Shown piece after piece: positions 13,353 through 13,767 of a DNA stretch of 13,767 bases. A model generated the notes under the pieces. It worked only from the letters and a program-made list of their open reading frames with translations. It was not told the DNA's origin and made no database searches. How positions within the stretch are numbered: position 1 is the stretch's first letter; each line of letters begins with the position of its first letter. The DNA is from Deltaproteobacteria bacterium (GTDB taxonomy: Bacteria > Desulfobacterota > DSM-4660 > Desulfatiglandales > Desulfatiglandaceae). The stretch covers positions 1 through 13,767 of the forward strand of contig QMLZ01000057.1 of NCBI GenBank assembly GCA_003646995.1, given 5' to 3'. Made by a program: the position numbers and the translations under genes.

Positions 13353-13577
13353 ATGACAATAGAAAATCAGAAAGCTCCATGTCCCTCGCCCATAAACCGC
13401 AAGCTAGAGAAAAAAGATATGGCTAGTTTATCGGTCACACAGGGCACTGGACAGATTAAAGGTGCTGCAGCAGCCTTGGCAACTTGCCAAATTCAGGTAA
13501 ACTCACTATGTAGTAAAGCGATTCGTAAGAGAGTCTCTCTTGGCAGGATTTATGGAAGTGCTCATGCTGTAATTTAG
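13353..13577 (+). CDS. Doubtful small hypothetical protein (74 codons)
   Basis: The reading frame starts at ATG 13353 with AAGG a few bases upstream and ends 26 bp before the rubrerythrin start. The protein is basic, with an Ala-rich middle and three cysteines; no family, signal peptide or membrane segment is recognised. Its composition is not strongly protein-like, and it spans the palindromes, so it may be chance and the region regulatory instead. If real, it would be co-transcribed with rubrerythrin. Confidence 0.3.
   Translation: MTIENQKAPCPSPINRKLEKKDMASLSVTQGTGQIKGAAAALATCQIQVNSLCSKAIRKRVSLGRIYGSAHAVI
13476..13490. repeat. Perfect 15-bp palindrome (7-1-7), first of a pair
   Basis: TTGGCAA-C-TTGCCAA, centred on 13483, lies 121 bp upstream of the rubrerythrin start. 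It has the form of a dimer-binding operator. Its centre is 51 bp from that of the second palindrome. Confidence 0.5.
13527..13541. repeat. Perfect 15-bp palindrome (7-1-7), second of a pair
   Basis: AAGAGAG-T-CTCTCTT, centred on 13534, lies 62 bp upstream of the rubrerythrin start. It has the same 7-1-7 geometry as the first but a different sequence, so one protein need not bind both. In RNA it would form a six-pair hairpin. Confidence 0.5.
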
Positions 13578-13603
13578 AAAATACTAAGTGAGGAGAATTT
13601 GCC

Positions 13604-13767
13604 ATGAATTCTAAAAGCGAAAAAAATTTAGCCATCGCTTTTGCCGCCGAGTCAAAGGCTGCAGCCAGAAATGCCGCCTTTGCTCAGAAGGCCGAAACGG
13701 AAGGCTATAAGCAGATTGCCCGCCTTTTCAGGGCGGTTTCTGATGCTGAATCGGTTCATGCCAGGCG
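13604..13767 (+). CDS. Rubrerythrin, N-terminal part (cut by window end)
   Basis: The gene continues past the right edge; 54 complete codons are visible. ATG at 13604 follows GAGGAGA (13590-13596) by seven bases. The sequence MNSKSEKNLAIAFAAESKAA, then FAQKAETEGYKQIARLFRAVSDAESVHA, is the first helix pair of a rubrerythrin-type ferritin-like di-iron domain. Glu in AFAAES and the E-x2-H of DAESVHA are expected iron ligands. Rubrerythrins reduce hydrogen peroxide in the cytoplasm of anaerobes and microaerophiles. Whether the C-terminal rubredoxin domain is present cannot be seen. The usual Tyr after the first glutamate helix (ANxxY) is replaced by an Ala/Asn-rich stretch (KAAARNAAF). Confidence 0.88.
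   Translation, partial: MNSKSEKNLAIAFAAESKAAARNAAFAQKAETEGYKQIARLFRAVSDAESVHAR

Larger units (their letters stand above)
13230..13603. other. 374-bp region between the outer-membrane gene and rubrerythrin
   Basis: Apart from a doubtful 74-codon reading frame, this stretch holds palindromes: TGCTGCAGCA at 13463-13472, a 15-bp palindrome at 13476-13490 and another at 13527-13541. AGCTAGCT at 13293-13300 is also self-complementary. Weak promoter-like words occur, such as TTGAGT 13311-13316 with TAATAC 13334-13339 (17-bp spacing). Confidence 0.5.

Overview
The window looks like a chromosomal segment of a Gram-negative, flagellated, probably anaerobic bacterium of the Desulfobacterota (old Deltaproteobacteria) type. 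This is inferred from a tandem pair of motB-like genes, RecD2, a GAF plus AAA+ sigma-54 activator, a LysM lytic transglycosylase lipoprotein, an outer-membrane beta-barrel protein, an AmmeMemoRadiSam radical SAM enzyme and a rubrerythrin. Gene content and style are consistent throughout (moderate GC, many AGG arginine codons, frequent TTG/GTG starts). I see no transposase, integrase, phage gene or CRISPR array.

Layout. Bases 1-861 carry two motB-like genes on the minus strand, the second cut by the window edge; no motA lies upstream of them. Their roughly 290-bp leader holds several inverted repeats. Next is a small cyclophilin-like protein gene (+), which overlaps tail-to-tail with recD2 (-). 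Divergent from recD2, a plus-strand series follows: an enoyl-CoA hydratase/isomerase homologue with altered active-site residues, a GAF-sigma-54 activator starting at TTG, and an MltD-like lytic transglycosylase only 26 bp behind it. A small cysteine-rich protein gene (-) converges on mltD. Then come a SAM methyltransferase, an AmrS-like radical SAM protein, a structured intergenic stretch and a 50-residue protein gene (all +).

The second half is mostly translation: truA (-), then rplM-rpsI (-) with a very clear intrinsic terminator, back-to-back strong promoters, tRNA-Arg(TCG) and tRNA-Lys(CTT) (+) with a terminator, and an outer-membrane beta-barrel gene (-). The window closes with a 374-bp stretch holding a doubtful 74-codon reading frame and a pair of perfect palindromes, followed by the start of a rubrerythrin gene (+), cut by the edge.

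No complete new multi-gene system is evident. The points most worth a second look are: the motA-less motB pair with an attenuator-like leader, the crotonase with replaced catalytic residues, the competing hairpins before the 50-residue gene, and two 15-bp palindromes 51 bp apart ahead of rubrerythrin.
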